Part shown: positions 16,641 to 26,210 of the stretch, in pieces | Layout of the letters: each line of letters begins with the position of its first letter | Numbering within the stretch: the stretch's first letter is position 1 | NCBI RefSeq assembly: GCF_023276405.1 | Contig: NZ_JALRMO010000001.1 | Coordinates: 4,340,001-4,404,000, forward strand | DNA: 64,000 nucleotides | Reading direction: 5' to 3' | From: Paenibacillus hamazuiensis | GTDB taxonomy: Bacteria > Bacillota > Bacilli > Paenibacillales > NBRC-103111 | Notes under the pieces: generated by a model | The model's input: only the letters and a program-made list of their open reading frames with translations | Databases searched by the model: none | Told to the model about the DNA's origin: nothing | Translations under genes and position numbers: made by a program

Positions 16641-17694
16641 GCACATAGTACAAAAACACATGCTGCAAAATAACTTTCATCACGGCGAAAAACGGCACCG
16701 CCAAAATGAGCCCGATCACTCCGGCCAGCTCCCCGCCGACGAGCAGGGCGAAAATGATAATCAGCGGGTGCATGTGCAGCGACCGCCCCACCACCTGAGG
16801 CGAAATCACATTGCCTTCCAACACCTGGCACACCAAATTGACGAACGCCACGAGCATAACCATTTTCAGCGAAATGGTGGATGCCATGATGATCGCCGGA
16901 GCCGCCCCGAAAAACGGTCCCAAATAAGGGATGATATTAAAAATCGCGACAACCGCCGCAAGCAGCAGCGGGTAAGGCATATCGATCAGCCAATAACCGA
17001 GGTAAGCACACGACCCGACGATCGCGCATACGAGAAACTGGCCGCGGATGTAATGACCAAGCGCCGTGTCGATGTCGACGAGCAGCTTTGTCGTATTTTT
17101 GCGGTGCTGCTTCGGAACGATGGCAAGCACCGCTTTTTCGATCAATTGGAAATCTTTTAATATGTAAAAAGCCAAAAATGGGACGATAAAAGCAATAAAG
17201 AGCATATTGATGGTGCTGCCGATCCCGTCGATCGATTTGGAAATCGCGAGACTGATGCCGTGCTCCAGCTTCGCCAGCGAATTGTTGATGCCCGTACGGA
17301 CGCTGTCCGGCAAAAACTCGAAGTCGTTCAGCCCGTCCACGAGGCTCTGCGCTTTCATCGCCATTTGCGGCAAGCTGTTGTTGAGCTGCTGCAGCTGGTT
17401 CATGAACATCGGGATCATGTTCATCAACACGACCGTCGTGGACGTAATGAAGACGGCGTAAATGAGCAGCACCGCGATCGTCCTCGGCACTTTGCGCGAA
17501 CCCAGCAATGTGACAACCGGGTTCAGCACATACGAAATGATCATCGCGATGATGAAGGGCGCCAAAATTTCTTTCAAAAATCCGTAGACCGCTACGATGA
17601 TCGGTTTGATTTGCAGCAGCATGTAAAGGATGAGCAGGCCAAGCAGCACGTATACCATAACGACGAATGTATTGTTTTTCAAAAAGCGGTCCAT
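16618..17694 (-). CDS. yrrI: AI-2E family transporter-like membrane protein (YrrI)
   Basis: A 358-residue member of the AI-2E/PerM family, polytopic membrane proteins variously linked to autoinducer export, Na+/H+ exchange or unknown transport. The hallmark C-terminal half is present: PFLAFYILKDF, FLVCAIVGSCAYLGYW, NIIPYLGPFFGAAPA and GNVISPQVVGRSLHMHP, with seven to eight TM segments and a hydrophilic loop at about 110-160. GGGGAGG gives a good ribosome binding site. It is yrrI by position (between the yrrD cluster and alaS). Its last five codons and stop derive from a short tandem repeat. Confidence 0.9.
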   Translation of the reverse strand: MDRFLKNNTFVVMVYVLLGLLILYMLLQIKPIIVAVYGFLKEILAPFIIAMIISYVLNPVVTLLGSRKVPRTIAVLLIYAVFITSTTVVLMNMIPMFMNQLQQLNNSLPQMAMKAQSLVDGLNDFEFLPDSVRTGINNSLAKLEHGISLAISKSIDGIGSTINMLFIAFIVPFLAFYILKDFQLIEKAVLAIVPKQHRKNTTKLLVDIDTALGHYIRGQFLVCAIVGSCAYLGYWLIDMPYPLLLAAVVAIFNIIPYLGPFFGAAPAIIMASTISLKMVMLVAFVNLVCQVLEGNVISPQVVGRSLHMHPLIIIFALLVGGELAGVIGLILAVPFFAVMKVILQHVFLYYVHRQPPPK

Positions 17695-17731
17695 CCGCGT
17701 TACCTCCCCGCCATGCCGAAATCTGCTACAC

Positions 17732-17750
17732 TTGTACAGTATATGTACAA
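17732..17750. promoter_or_regulatory. Palindromic operator candidate upstream of yrrI
   Basis: A perfect inverted repeat TTGTACA-GTATA-TGTACAA (7-bp arms, 5-bp centre) lies 38 bp upstream of the yrrI ATG. On the minus strand it contains a TATACT box that could be the -10. Shape and spacing fit a dimeric repressor site of the GntR or TetR type, but the regulator cannot be identified. Confidence 0.5.
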
Positions 17751-17929
17751 CCTGTAGGAATTAATCCATTCGAAGCATAATTAAGCAGGACAGGAAATAG
17801 AAATGAATGGTGTAGGAATCACGAGGCCAAAACAAATCCCCCCAAAAAGTGAACCTTTGCAGCCTTAGTACTTTTGGGAGAACCCCCGGTTATCCACAAA
17901 AATCAGCCATGCATAATTTCCTATGCATA

Positions 17930-17955
17930 AAAAAAACGCCAACCTCAGTTGGCGT
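17930..17955 (-). terminator. Terminator overlapping the end of the zinc-ribbon gene
   Basis: Minus-strand hairpin CGCCAAC/GTTGGCG followed by TTTTTTTT; the TGA stop codon of the zinc-ribbon gene lies in the 4-base loop. A second inverted repeat, CCCAAAAAGT/ACTTTTGGG, lies at about 17841-17879 with no assigned role. Confidence 0.8.
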
Positions 17956-18145
17956 GAACTTGCGGCATTTCCTCTTCCGGGAAAAACAAATCGTCGAGCG
18001 AGCTGAGCGTGCCGTCTTCCTCAACTTGATAAACGGACATTTTGTCTCCGTTGACGGTCAGTTCGATAAAGCAGCCCCAGCAGTAAAACTGGTGCGAGCC
18101 GATTTTGCCTATATCTTTGGAATTGCAGTTTGGACACCGTAACAT
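17945..18145 (-). CDS. Small zinc-ribbon protein
   Basis: A 66-residue protein with two Cys-x2-Cys knuckles, CPNC near the N-terminus and CWGC about 20 residues later, as in a treble-clef or zinc-ribbon fold. An acidic C-terminal tail follows (LDDLFFPEEEMPQ). AGGGTG, 6 bases before the ATG at 18145, supports this start; alternatives are 18148 and the GTG at 18154. It begins only 10 bases after the yrrD stop and is probably translated with it. Function unknown. Confidence 0.75.
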   Translation of the reverse strand: MLRCPNCNSKDIGKIGSHQFYCWGCFIELTVNGDKMSVYQVEEDGTLSSLDDLFFPEEEMPQVHAN

Positions 18146-18155
18146 CATTATCACC

Positions 18156-18677
18156 CTATTCTACTTTTGATACGAAGATTTCTTCCAGCTGCTCATTACA
18201 GCGGACCGGAACGACGATCGCATCCTCGCCCAATATAACGGTTTCGGGAACGGGCAGCCATTTGCGCCCTTCCTTCAAGTCGGTAATGAAACCTTCGGAC
18301 AATTCATAACCTATTACATGTTTTCCCAATAAATCATCCAAATAAACGTCTTCGACTATCCCGAGCTGCTGTCCGTTTACGGTGATGACGGGCATGCCCT
18401 TCACTTTTTTGTGGCCCCCAACCAACGAAAAAAGCGGAAGATCATCTTCCATCGCCTTAAGAACATCCTCACTCGGTATCGTAATCGCATCTTCGCCCAA
18501 GGCGAGCACATCGTTCCATTCGACGTATGTCACAGAAGAAAACCACATCTTTACTTGCATTTGAATCGCCTCGATCTCCCACTCTTCATTCAGCAAAAGA
18601 TCCTGAGACGATCCGACTTGTCTGCCGGTATCGACACTGATCACCGGCAGGCCGATCACGTCGCGCGCTTTTCTCAA
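18156..18677 (-). CDS. yrrD: PRC-barrel domain protein (YrrD)
   Basis: A 173-residue protein with two PRC-barrel-like repeats: KARDVIGLPVISVDTGRQVG then KKVKGMPVITVNGQQLG, each continued by EDAI(T/V)(I/V)P. PRC barrels occur in ribosome maturation and photosystem assembly proteins; YrrD itself has no settled role. The ATG at 18692 has no ribosome binding site in front of it, but GGAGG lies 8 bases before the TTG at 18677, which gives a protein of YrrD length. It follows yrvO by 31 bases and precedes the zinc-ribbon gene. Confidence 0.85.
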   Translation of the reverse strand: MRKARDVIGLPVISVDTGRQVGSSQDLLLNEEWEIEAIQMQVKMWFSSVTYVEWNDVLALGEDAITIPSEDVLKAMEDDLPLFSLVGGHKKVKGMPVITVNGQQLGIVEDVYLDDLLGKHVIGYELSEGFITDLKEGRKWLPVPETVILGEDAIVVPVRCNEQLEEIFVSKVE

Positions 18678-18708
18678 ATGTGTACCCTCCATGATGCAAA
18701 TGCGCCTA

Positions 18709-19851
18709 TTACTTAATACGAATACGCCGCACAATGGTTGCAATTTTCTGGACGGCCTCTTCCATCTGCTCCACCGTATTGCCGTAGCCGAAGCTCAGCC
18801 GTATCGCGGAAGCCGTGACTTCTTCAGGCAGGCGCATGGCTTTCAGCACGTGGGATACTTCGAGCGAACCGGACGTGCAGGCGGAGCCGCTGGCTGCGGC
18901 GACACCCTCCAGGTCCAGATTCATCAGCATGCTCTCCGTACCGACACCCGGAAAGCTGACGTTCAAAATATGCGGCGAGCGATGAACCGGATCTCCGTTG
19001 ATGACAAACGAATCTGCGAGTTGAGACTCAAGCCCATCTACTAATACTTGACGTAGTTTTTCCAAGTTTTGTTGCAATTCATGCATCGATTCGCCATAAA
19101 TTTGCAAAGCTTTGGCAAATCCGACAATTCCCGCTACGTTTTCCGTGCCGGGACGCCGCTTGCGCTCCTGATTGCCTCCGTACAGCAGAGGAGAAATCTT
19201 CACTTTCGGAGCGATGTACAAAGCGCCGATCCCTTTGGGCCCGTTGATTTTATGTGCGGAGAAGCTGGCAAGGTCGACAGGCAGTTCGCTTAAGGTAAGC
19301 GGAACATGGCCGAGCGCCTGCACCGCATCCGTATGAAAAAGCACTCCATGCCTGCGGGCCAACTCCCCGATGGCTTCTATATGCTGAATCGTACCCACTT
19401 CATTGTTGACATACATGATGGTGATCAGGATCGTATCGGGGCGAATCGCTTGCTCCACATCCTCAACGGAAACGAGACCGGCCGGGTTTACCGGCAAGTA
19501 CGTCACCTCATAGCCCAATCTCTCCAGCCGCTCGCATGCGTGCAGTACGGCATGATGTTCGATTTGCGACGTGATGATATGCCGCCCCTTCTCACGCAGC
19601 GCCTCGGCAGCCCCGAAAATCGCCGTATTGTCGCTTTCCGTGCCGCCGCTTGTAAACATAAGCTCACCCGGACGGCAGCCGAGCGATTCGGCGATTGAAT
19701 CCCTGCTCGCATTTATGGCAGCCCGCGCTTCCCGGCCGAAGCCGTGCGTGCTTGAGGCGTTTCCGTAAATGTTACTATAATAGGGCAGCATCGCTTCAAG
19801 CACTTCCGGCCGGACCGGAGTCGTTGCCGCATGATCCAAGTAAATATTCAT
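18709..19851 (-). CDS. yrvO: Cysteine desulfurase (YrvO type)
   Basis: A PLP enzyme that takes sulfur from cysteine as a persulfide. In B. subtilis YrvO passes it directly to MnmA for tRNA 2-thiouridine synthesis. 380 residues. The PLP lysine is in FSAHKINGPKGIGAL, and the sulfur-carrying Cys is in AAASGSACTSGSLEVSHVL near residue 325; a substrate-binding pattern is seen in TSGGTESDN. Start at ATG 19851 (MNIYLDHAATT) with GGTGA upstream. It lies 11 bases after cymR in the same orientation; mnmA is divergent from this pair. Confidence 0.95.
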   Translation of the reverse strand: MNIYLDHAATTPVRPEVLEAMLPYYSNIYGNASSTHGFGREARAAINASRDSIAESLGCRPGELMFTSGGTESDNTAIFGAAEALREKGRHIITSQIEHHAVLHACERLERLGYEVTYLPVNPAGLVSVEDVEQAIRPDTILITIMYVNNEVGTIQHIEAIGELARRHGVLFHTDAVQALGHVPLTLSELPVDLASFSAHKINGPKGIGALYIAPKVKISPLLYGGNQERKRRPGTENVAGIVGFAKALQIYGESMHELQQNLEKLRQVLVDGLESQLADSFVINGDPVHRSPHILNVSFPGVGTESMLMNLDLEGVAAASGSACTSGSLEVSHVLKAMRLPEEVTASAIRLSFGYGNTVEQMEEAVQKIATIVRRIRIK

Positions 19852-19862
19852 TCGCTTCACCG

Positions 19863-20282
19863 TTAAATGTAAAACATATAGTTGTCTTGTTTGCCCTCAT
19901 CCTTGAATGAAATGAGATCGGCCAGCGTTGTCGAATCAAGCACCTCGGCGATGCTGTCGCGAATCCGGATCCACAGGTTCCGCTTCGCGGGATCGTCCTC
20001 TTCGGTAAAATCGACCGGGCTGATCGGTCCTTCCAGCACGCGGATAACATCGCCTGAAGAAATCTCCTCCGGCATTTTCGACAGTATATATCCTCCGTAA
20101 GCCCCGCGGATGCTTTTCACTAAACCGGCATTTCGCAAAGGCGCTACAAGTTGCTCCAAATAATGCTCGGAAAGCTGGTGCTTCTCCGCAATACTTTTCA
20201 AAGAGGTGGGGCCTTCTCCGTATTTGGTCGCGAGTTCCATCATGATGGTCAGTCCATAACGGCCTTTTGTAGAAATCTTCAA
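19863..20282 (-). CDS. cymR: Rrf2-family transcriptional regulator CymR
   Basis: A 139-residue Rrf2-type regulator. In B. subtilis and staphylococci CymR represses cysteine and sulfur-uptake genes together with CysK. A winged helix is seen in KISTKGRYGLTIMMELA, LKSIAEKHQLSEHYLEQLVAPLRNAGLVKSIRG and GGYILSK. It has no three-Cys Fe-S cluster signature in the 90-110 region, which fits CymR rather than IscR or NsrR. A longer reading to 20417 lacks a Shine-Dalgarno; GAGGTG sits a few bases before the TTG at 20282, and the protein then begins MKISTKGRYG as the family does. Cotranscribed with yrvO. Confidence 0.92.
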   Translation of the reverse strand: MKISTKGRYGLTIMMELATKYGEGPTSLKSIAEKHQLSEHYLEQLVAPLRNAGLVKSIRGAYGGYILSKMPEEISSGDVIRVLEGPISPVDFTEEDDPAKRNLWIRIRDSIAEVLDSTTLADLISFKDEGKQDNYMFYI

Positions 20283-20424
20283 AACTAGCACCTCATTCGC
20301 ATCGACGATATCTATATAGGATTGCCAAAAATCCCGCAAACATTTCATACATATCTGTATCATTTCTATGGTATCATAATTCCGCTTATTGTGGGAGAAA
20401 AACCGTGACATATTCATGAAATAT

Positions 20425-21634
<1,210 letters not shown>

Positions 21635-21666
21635 TTGGCGGCGCGGCAAGCAAAGTGGAGATTCAA

Positions 21667-21708
21667 AAAGCGAGGTGGTTCCAGTATTCTGGAATGCCTC
21701 GCTTTTTT
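21667..21708 (+). terminator. Terminator after mnmA
   Basis: Stem AAGCGAGG...TTCCAG/CTGGAA...CCTCGCTT followed by TTTT on the plus strand. The reverse strand also carries a T-run, so it probably serves the convergent CNNM gene as well. Confidence 0.85.
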
Positions 21709-21723
21709 CACGTTGGCGCTGCG

Positions 21724-23061
21724 TCAGGACGACAAGCCGATACCTTCGCCGCTTATGCGGTGATCTTCGCCTTTTTTAACCACGATGCGCGAAATTCTCA
21801 AATGATCGGTCTCGTCGATGATAAATTCGAGCTGACCGTGTACGATTTTTTGGTGCTTTTTAGGGGGGATCTCCGTTTGCGAGTATATCCAGCCGCCGAT
21901 CGTATCGTAATCGTCCGATTCGATTTGCAGCTGGAAAAAGCTGTTGACTTCCTCGATCAGCATGCGTCCGTCTATGGAATATGTACCGTCTTCCCGCTTC
22001 TCGATTTGCGGACGTTCCTCGTCAAATTCATCCTGGATTTCGCCGACGATCTCCTCGATGATGTCCTCAAACGTAACGAGACCGGAGGTTCCGCCGTATT
22101 CGTCGATCAGCAGCGCCATTTGCGCCTTCTTCTTTTGCATCAGCTTGAGCAGATCGCTGATCTGCATCGATTCGGGAACGCCCATGATCGGCCTGGCGAT
22201 CGATTTGATATTTTCGAAGCTCTCTTCCGTCTTGAGCAAATCCTTAATATGCACGAACCCGATGATATTGTCTTTGTCCGGATCGCAAACCGGATAACGT
22301 GTGTGCATCTCGGAAATGGCGATCGCCTTGTTTTCCTCGTACGACAGATTTGCATATAGACAGATCATATCGGTGCGCGGGATGCGGATTTCCCGGGCTG
22401 TCGTTTCGGCAAATTCAAATATATTGTCAACAAGCGTAAGCTCGGTGTTGTCTATGAGCCCGCTTTTGTTGCTTTCCTTCATCAGTATGCGAATCTCTTC
22501 TTCGTTGTGCGCCGATTCGCGCTTCTCCTTCGGTTCGATGCCTGACCTGCGCAGCATCCAGTTCGAAACGCCGTTCAGAAACCAGATAAAAGGGTACATC
22601 AGCTTGTAAAAAATCATCATCGGAGCAGCAGACAGAAGCGTCACCTGTTCCGATTTGCGAATCGCGTATGTTTTGGGGAACTGTTCTCCCAAGGTGATGT
22701 GAAGCGCGGTGATGAATGCAAATGCGATGATAAAGGAGATGGTATGAATGACCGGCTCAGGCAGACCGAACGTGGATAAAAGCGGTCTCAGCAAACGCGC
22801 CGCGGCCGGTTCTCCGAGCCATCCAAGTCCGAGAGACGCCAAAGTAATGCCAAGCTGACATGCCGATAAATAGGCGTCCAAATTGGAAATGACCGCCCGT
22901 GCGAACTTTGCCCTTACGTTGCCGTGCTGAACAAGCGTGTCGATGCGGCTTTGCCGGACTTTCACCATCGCGAATTCGGCAGCGACGAAAAATCCGTTCA
23001 AAAACACCAGCAGCAAGACCAAACTTATGCTGAGCCAGGTCGGTATCGGGTCACTGCTCAA
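21724..23061 (-). CDS. CNNM/HlyC-CorC family membrane protein (probable Mg2+ efflux)
   Basis: A 445-residue protein with the standard architecture: N-terminal DUF21 domain with four TM segments (ending about residue 190; GFFVAAEFAMVKVRQSRID and LGITLASLGLGWLGEP are typical), a tandem CBS pair (about 205-335; RIPRTDMICLYANLS and LIDEYGGTSGLVTFEDIIEEIVGEI) and a C-terminal CorC_HlyC domain (about 350-430). Close relatives (B. subtilis YhdP/MpfA) export Mg2+; the old hemolysin label is historical. Start TTG at 23061 with AGGA 7 bases upstream. The 230-bp region upstream contains a large inverted repeat and the palindrome AGGTATATACCT. Confidence 0.9.
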   Translation of the reverse strand: MSSDPIPTWLSISLVLLLVFLNGFFVAAEFAMVKVRQSRIDTLVQHGNVRAKFARAVISNLDAYLSACQLGITLASLGLGWLGEPAAARLLRPLLSTFGLPEPVIHTISFIIAFAFITALHITLGEQFPKTYAIRKSEQVTLLSAAPMMIFYKLMYPFIWFLNGVSNWMLRRSGIEPKEKRESAHNEEEIRILMKESNKSGLIDNTELTLVDNIFEFAETTAREIRIPRTDMICLYANLSYEENKAIAISEMHTRYPVCDPDKDNIIGFVHIKDLLKTEESFENIKSIARPIMGVPESMQISDLLKLMQKKKAQMALLIDEYGGTSGLVTFEDIIEEIVGEIQDEFDEERPQIEKREDGTYSIDGRMLIEEVNSFFQLQIESDDYDTIGGWIYSQTEIPPKKHQKIVHGQLEFIIDETDHLRISRIVVKKGEDHRISGEGIGLSS

Positions 23062-23167
23062 TGAGCTTCCTGCCGCCCCTAAGGGGAGACAGGTTCACCT
23101 CCTAAAAGTTTTTTCGGAGATAAAACTTACTTCGTAAGCATCGGCTGAGTCGAACTATGTATTACTA

Positions 23168-23292
23168 AGGTATATACCTGCAGGCATGACCCTATGACAC
23201 TATGCGCAAAAATCCGCTGATGAAGTCCAAGCGGAAATTTCCGCAATTTCGGGTTCGAGGCTGCCATAGGGTTGCCGAAAGGTCCCTGCAGG
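23168..23292. repeat. Large inverted-repeat element between tetR and the CNNM gene
   Basis: CCTGCAGG at 23177-23184 and again at 23285-23292, with CCCTATG (23190-23196) pairing CATAGGG inside the right arm, can fold into one long stem-loop of about 115 nt. The interior contains TCCGCT/AGCGGA and GCGGAAATTTCCGC. The left arm overlaps the palindrome AGGTATATACCT (23168-23179). It begins right at the tetR stop codon. No T-run follows, and I recognise no known riboswitch motif. The rest of 23062-23167 contains a strong AGGAGGTG at 23094-23101 that is too far from the CNNM start to serve it. Confidence 0.5.
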
Positions 23293-23904
23293 TTAGCTCG
23301 GATCGGGCGAGTGGCTTGTATTCTGTTTAAAACCTTCCAAAAATACGGCGACAACCTTCATGGTTTCATCCATATCGGCCTGCCGCAAAGATTCGTTGGC
23401 GAGCAATAGCGCCGTTTCATTCAAACCGCCTGAAATAAAATGGGTCAATATATCCAGGGGAACCTTCGCAAAGCATCCCTGGCGCTGCATAATCTCAAGC
23501 TGCTCCCGGAGCAAACGCATGGAATGGTTTTTGTCCATTTCACGCCAAACTTCCCACCCCAGAATCGCAGGCCCGTCAATCAGCATAATCCGCCGATTCC
23601 GCTCTTCGACGGCAGCCATAAGGAAAGCGCGGCAACCCAGGTACAGCTGCTGCCATACATCTTCGCTGCCCGACGCCTCCCGCTCCACTCTTTCGGCGAC
23701 CTCTCGCTGGACATCTTCCAGCACGATGCGAAACAATTCCTTCTTGCTGCGAAAATGATGATAAACCGCTCCCCGCGTCAAATTCGCTTCTTGTACGATC
23801 GATTCCAGAGCCGCATTGGCATATCCATGCTCGGTAAAATGTGTTCTGGCTACTTCCATCAGTTTTCGAATCGTCTCGTTTGTCTCCTCTTTGCTTCTTC
23901 TCAT
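23293..23904 (-). CDS. TetR-family transcriptional repressor
   Basis: A 203-residue TetR regulator with an N-terminal HTH (NETIRKLMEVARTHF, then ALESIVQEANLTRGAVYHHFRSKKELF, residues about 8-53) and a ligand-binding C-terminal half whose ligand is unknown. ATG 23904 has AGGAG 12 bases upstream; a longer reading from 24009 would run into the preceding VOC gene and lacks a ribosome binding site. It is the second gene behind a VOC-family gene whose promoter contains a perfect palindrome (24408-24428), so autoregulation is likely. Confidence 0.85.
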   Translation of the reverse strand: MRRSKEETNETIRKLMEVARTHFTEHGYANAALESIVQEANLTRGAVYHHFRSKKELFRIVLEDVQREVAERVEREASGSEDVWQQLYLGCRAFLMAAVEERNRRIMLIDGPAILGWEVWREMDKNHSMRLLREQLEIMQRQGCFAKVPLDILTHFISGGLNETALLLANESLRQADMDETMKVVAVFLEGFKQNTSHSPDPS

Positions 23905-23941
23905 CGTAGGCAAGTTCTCCTGTCGCAAAACGTTTGCTTCT

Positions 23942-24370
23942 TTATTTCCATATCTCTTCCGTGTACTGACTGCCATAGCTATCCGTCGGAGGGATGACGG
24001 TGATGACATCGATCAATATGCCGTTCGGATCGGATGTGATGAAATGCCGCTAGCCAAAATCCTCGTTGCGGATATCGTACTCCAAAGGAAGCTGGGCTTT
24101 ACGTATTAGCCGTTCGTATTCAGCATCAACGTCCTCCACTTCAAAGTTAAGGATCAACCCCCTTGCCTTCGCCCGATAAGCCTCGGGAATAGTCGGGTGA
24201 GCGGCATCGAGAATAGCCAGCTCGAACGGAGTGCCGGAGCCGGACATTTTTAAGCTTACGTACCATTCCGCCTCAAAAACCTGCTCGAATCCAAAGTGCT
24301 CCACGTAAAATGCGGATGTGGCGGCGACTCGGTCAGTCAAAACTACTGGATAAAAGCTGGATATTTTCAC
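23942..24370 (-). pseudogene. VOC/glyoxalase-family gene with an in-frame amber stop
   Basis: A vicinal-oxygen-chelate fold protein of about 142 codons, interrupted by TAG at 24052-24050. Before the stop: FYPVVLTDRVAATSAFYVEHFGFE and RGLILNFEVEDVDAEYERLI, ending NEDFG. After the stop the same frame continues RHFITSDPNGILIDVITV and closes at TAA 23944-23942. The continuation is the typical final strand of the family (often FGxRHF), so the TAG most simply replaces a sense codon such as CAG. Truncation at 106 residues removes the last metal-ligand strand, so the product is probably inactive unless read through. ATG 24370. The downstream tetR gene is intact. Confidence 0.85.
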
Positions 24371-24407
24371 AATAAAAACCCCTTTCGGTTGTTATGTCTT
24401 TATATTA

Positions 24408-24433
24408 ACATACATACTGTATGTATGTAAATT
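24408..24433 (-). promoter_or_regulatory. TetR-type operator inside the VOC-tetR promoter
   Basis: A perfect inverted repeat of 10-bp arms ACATACATAC and GTATGTATGT around one central T (24408-24428). It fills the spacer between TTTACA (24433-24428) and TAATAT (about 24409-24404) on the minus strand. This is the classic arrangement for a TetR dimer blocking RNA polymerase; the regulator encoded two genes downstream is the obvious candidate. Confidence 0.8.
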
Positions 24434-24436
24434 ACG

Positions 24437-24719
24437 ATTTGCAGTTTTCGTTCGATTCTATCAAGCTGCGGGTGGATCGATCGGACTGCCGGGCAGACTC
24501 GCCGAACCTGAAGGGTTTCAAATGGCAAGTTATATCGCCGGCGTCGTGGTCATGCTCGCTGGCTTCTACTTGTTAGGACTCGTCAAGCCATGGGGGAAAA
24601 CCATTCCGTCATGGATGCCGCTGATTAGTGGAAAAGACGTCCATCCTCTTCTCTTATTGGTCCCCACGCTCATTGGCTGCGCTTTCGATTGTATTCGATT
24701 TCCTCAAATTTTGAGCTGA
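24437..24719 (+). pseudogene. Truncated paralogue of the 26.3-kb membrane protein
   Basis: One open frame reads RFYQAAGGSIGLPGRL, then a TM stretch (MASYIAGVVVMLAGFYLLGLV), then KPWGKTIPSWMPLISGKDVHP and another hydrophobic segment. It parallels the C-terminal third of the 367-residue protein at 26277-27380 (GADWVGAGLALVSVGGAVLT, ITPWGETFPRWFPFWAGKRVP). The 5' two thirds are missing and there is no start signal, so this is a gene fragment. Its left edge lies against the TetR operator region, which suggests a deletion junction near 24430. Confidence 0.65.
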
Positions 24720-24736
24720 AATAAGGAGATGTCGGA

Positions 24737-25446
24737 GTGCGGAATGAATCGATATTAGTGGTTGATGATGAGGCAGGCTTTCTAATTATGCTTGAGAATC
24801 TTTTTCGTAAAGAAGGATATACCCGGATTACGAAAGCCGGTTCCTCCGAAGAGGCACTTATGGCCATGAGAACGACACGTTTTGACATGATCGTTCTGGA
24901 TGTCATGCTGCCAGATATGGATGGATTTTCCCTGTGCACGGAAATACGCAAGACCATTACAACCCCTATTTTGTTTCTAACTGCCCGATCCAGCGATATG
25001 GATAAGCTGCAGGGGCTATTCTTAGGCGGAGACGATTATGTAACCAAACCGTTCAAACCGCTGGAAGTTATTGCGCGGATTCAAGCTCATTTGAGACGAA
25101 GCGCTTGTATGCATCTGATGTCATAAGCGTGGAGAATGTGTACCGGTACGATGCGTTTACCCTTAATCGGACTACCGGACAGCTTATCGTGGGCAATGTG
25201 GAGATTCCTTGTCCGGCCAAGGAACTTGAACTGCTGCTGTATTTTTGCAAACATCCGAACCGGGTGTTCACTGCTCAGCAACTATATGAGCAAGTCTGGG
25301 GCACCATGGTGCAAGGGGATGAAAAAACGGTCGTAATCCATATTTCCAGACTCCGAAAGAAGCTTGAGGTCGATCCAACCCGTCCCAAACTGATCGTCAC
25401 ACTGCGAGGAATCGGATACAAGTTCGTTCCGCCCACAGGAGGTTAA
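24737..25446 (+). pseudogene. OmpR/PhoB-type response regulator, frameshifted
   Basis: The receiver domain is complete (SILVVDDEAGFLIML; phosphoacceptor Asp in MIVLDVMLPDMDGF; Lys in DDYVTKPFKP), but this frame stops at 25126 shortly after AHLRRSA. The winged-helix DNA-binding domain (LNRTTGQLIVGNVEIPCPAKELELLLYF, then RVFTAQQLYEQVWG, then VVIHISRLRKKLE) continues in another frame from about 25105 to 25446. A single-base loss near 25105 explains both. GGAG precedes the GTG start at 24737. It is followed at once by the broken histidine kinase. Confidence 0.85.
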
Positions 25447-25450
25447 TTCC

Positions 25451-26193
25451 GTGAACTTGTACTTCGCATAGCGCTACAGCTCCAGACGGCTTTTTTTGTT
25501 TTGATCGTTTGCATTCAAGCGATAACGATCGTTACGGCCTGGTTGTTTTGGCCACAATTGTTGTCCGGGATCGTTCGGTCTTTGTGGTGACCTTGTGCGT
25601 CATGCTCTTTCTTCTAACCTTGCTCCTTATTGGTTGGTATCTCGGGAAGCCGATTTAAGGAATTTCTTTCAATCATTCATCAAAAAGTGGTTCATCTGCA
25701 AGAAATGGTACAGGATCTTAATGAAACGCCTCATGGACAAATTCCTTTAATAGCCGAGGAAGCGGATATCATGGAGTTCGTGCGCAGAACGGTGGCAGAT
25801 GTCAGCTGTGCACCTTGGGCGACCGGTTATCTATTCTCGATGGACCCGGATCCAGACCGCATTTGGGTAACTTGCGATCCGAAGCTGATGACGCGCGCTA
25901 TCCGCAATTTGCTCGTCAATGCCGTCGTCCACAATCCAGAGGGTACCAAGATTGCGGTTCGAATCACGCAGCTTCATGATCGGACGACGTAGATCCGGAT
26001 CGAAGATAATGGGGTCGGATTCAGCGTGACACTTGGTCAAAACGATGAAGATCAAACATCCTCCGCACGTTCGAGCATGGGATTATCCATTGCCAATAAA
26101 TTTATAGCAGCCCATGGCGGAAATTTAGTCGTCCACAGCAAGCCGCGCGAAGGGACAACACTTTCGATCAGGTTGCAAGCGTCTCATAATTAG
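25451..26193 (+). pseudogene. Sensor histidine kinase, heavily decayed
   Basis: Remains of a kinase directly behind the response regulator (GGAGG before GTG 25451). The first frame stops after six codons, while another frame continues with a TM-like stretch (TAFFVLIVCIQAITIVTAWLF). A second shift near 25590 leads into VTLCVMLFLLTLLLIGWYLG. Then the HAMP region and the phosphoacceptor-His helix are missing. The frame resumes with SIIHQKVVHLQEMVQDL and the ATPase N-box region (TRAIRNLLVNAVVHN), is interrupted by TAG at 25990, and ends with IRIEDNGVGF, MGLSIANKFIAAHGG and GTTLSIRL. At least two frameshifts, one internal deletion and one nonsense codon make it non-functional. Confidence 0.85.
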
Positions 26194-26210
26194 TGTGAAA
26201 TTGAACTTCC

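Noticed and set aside
23062-23110. Possible leader peptide after AGGAGGTG upstream of the CNNM gene.
   Set aside because: The GTG overlaps the Shine-Dalgarno itself, and no other start codon lies at a usable distance.
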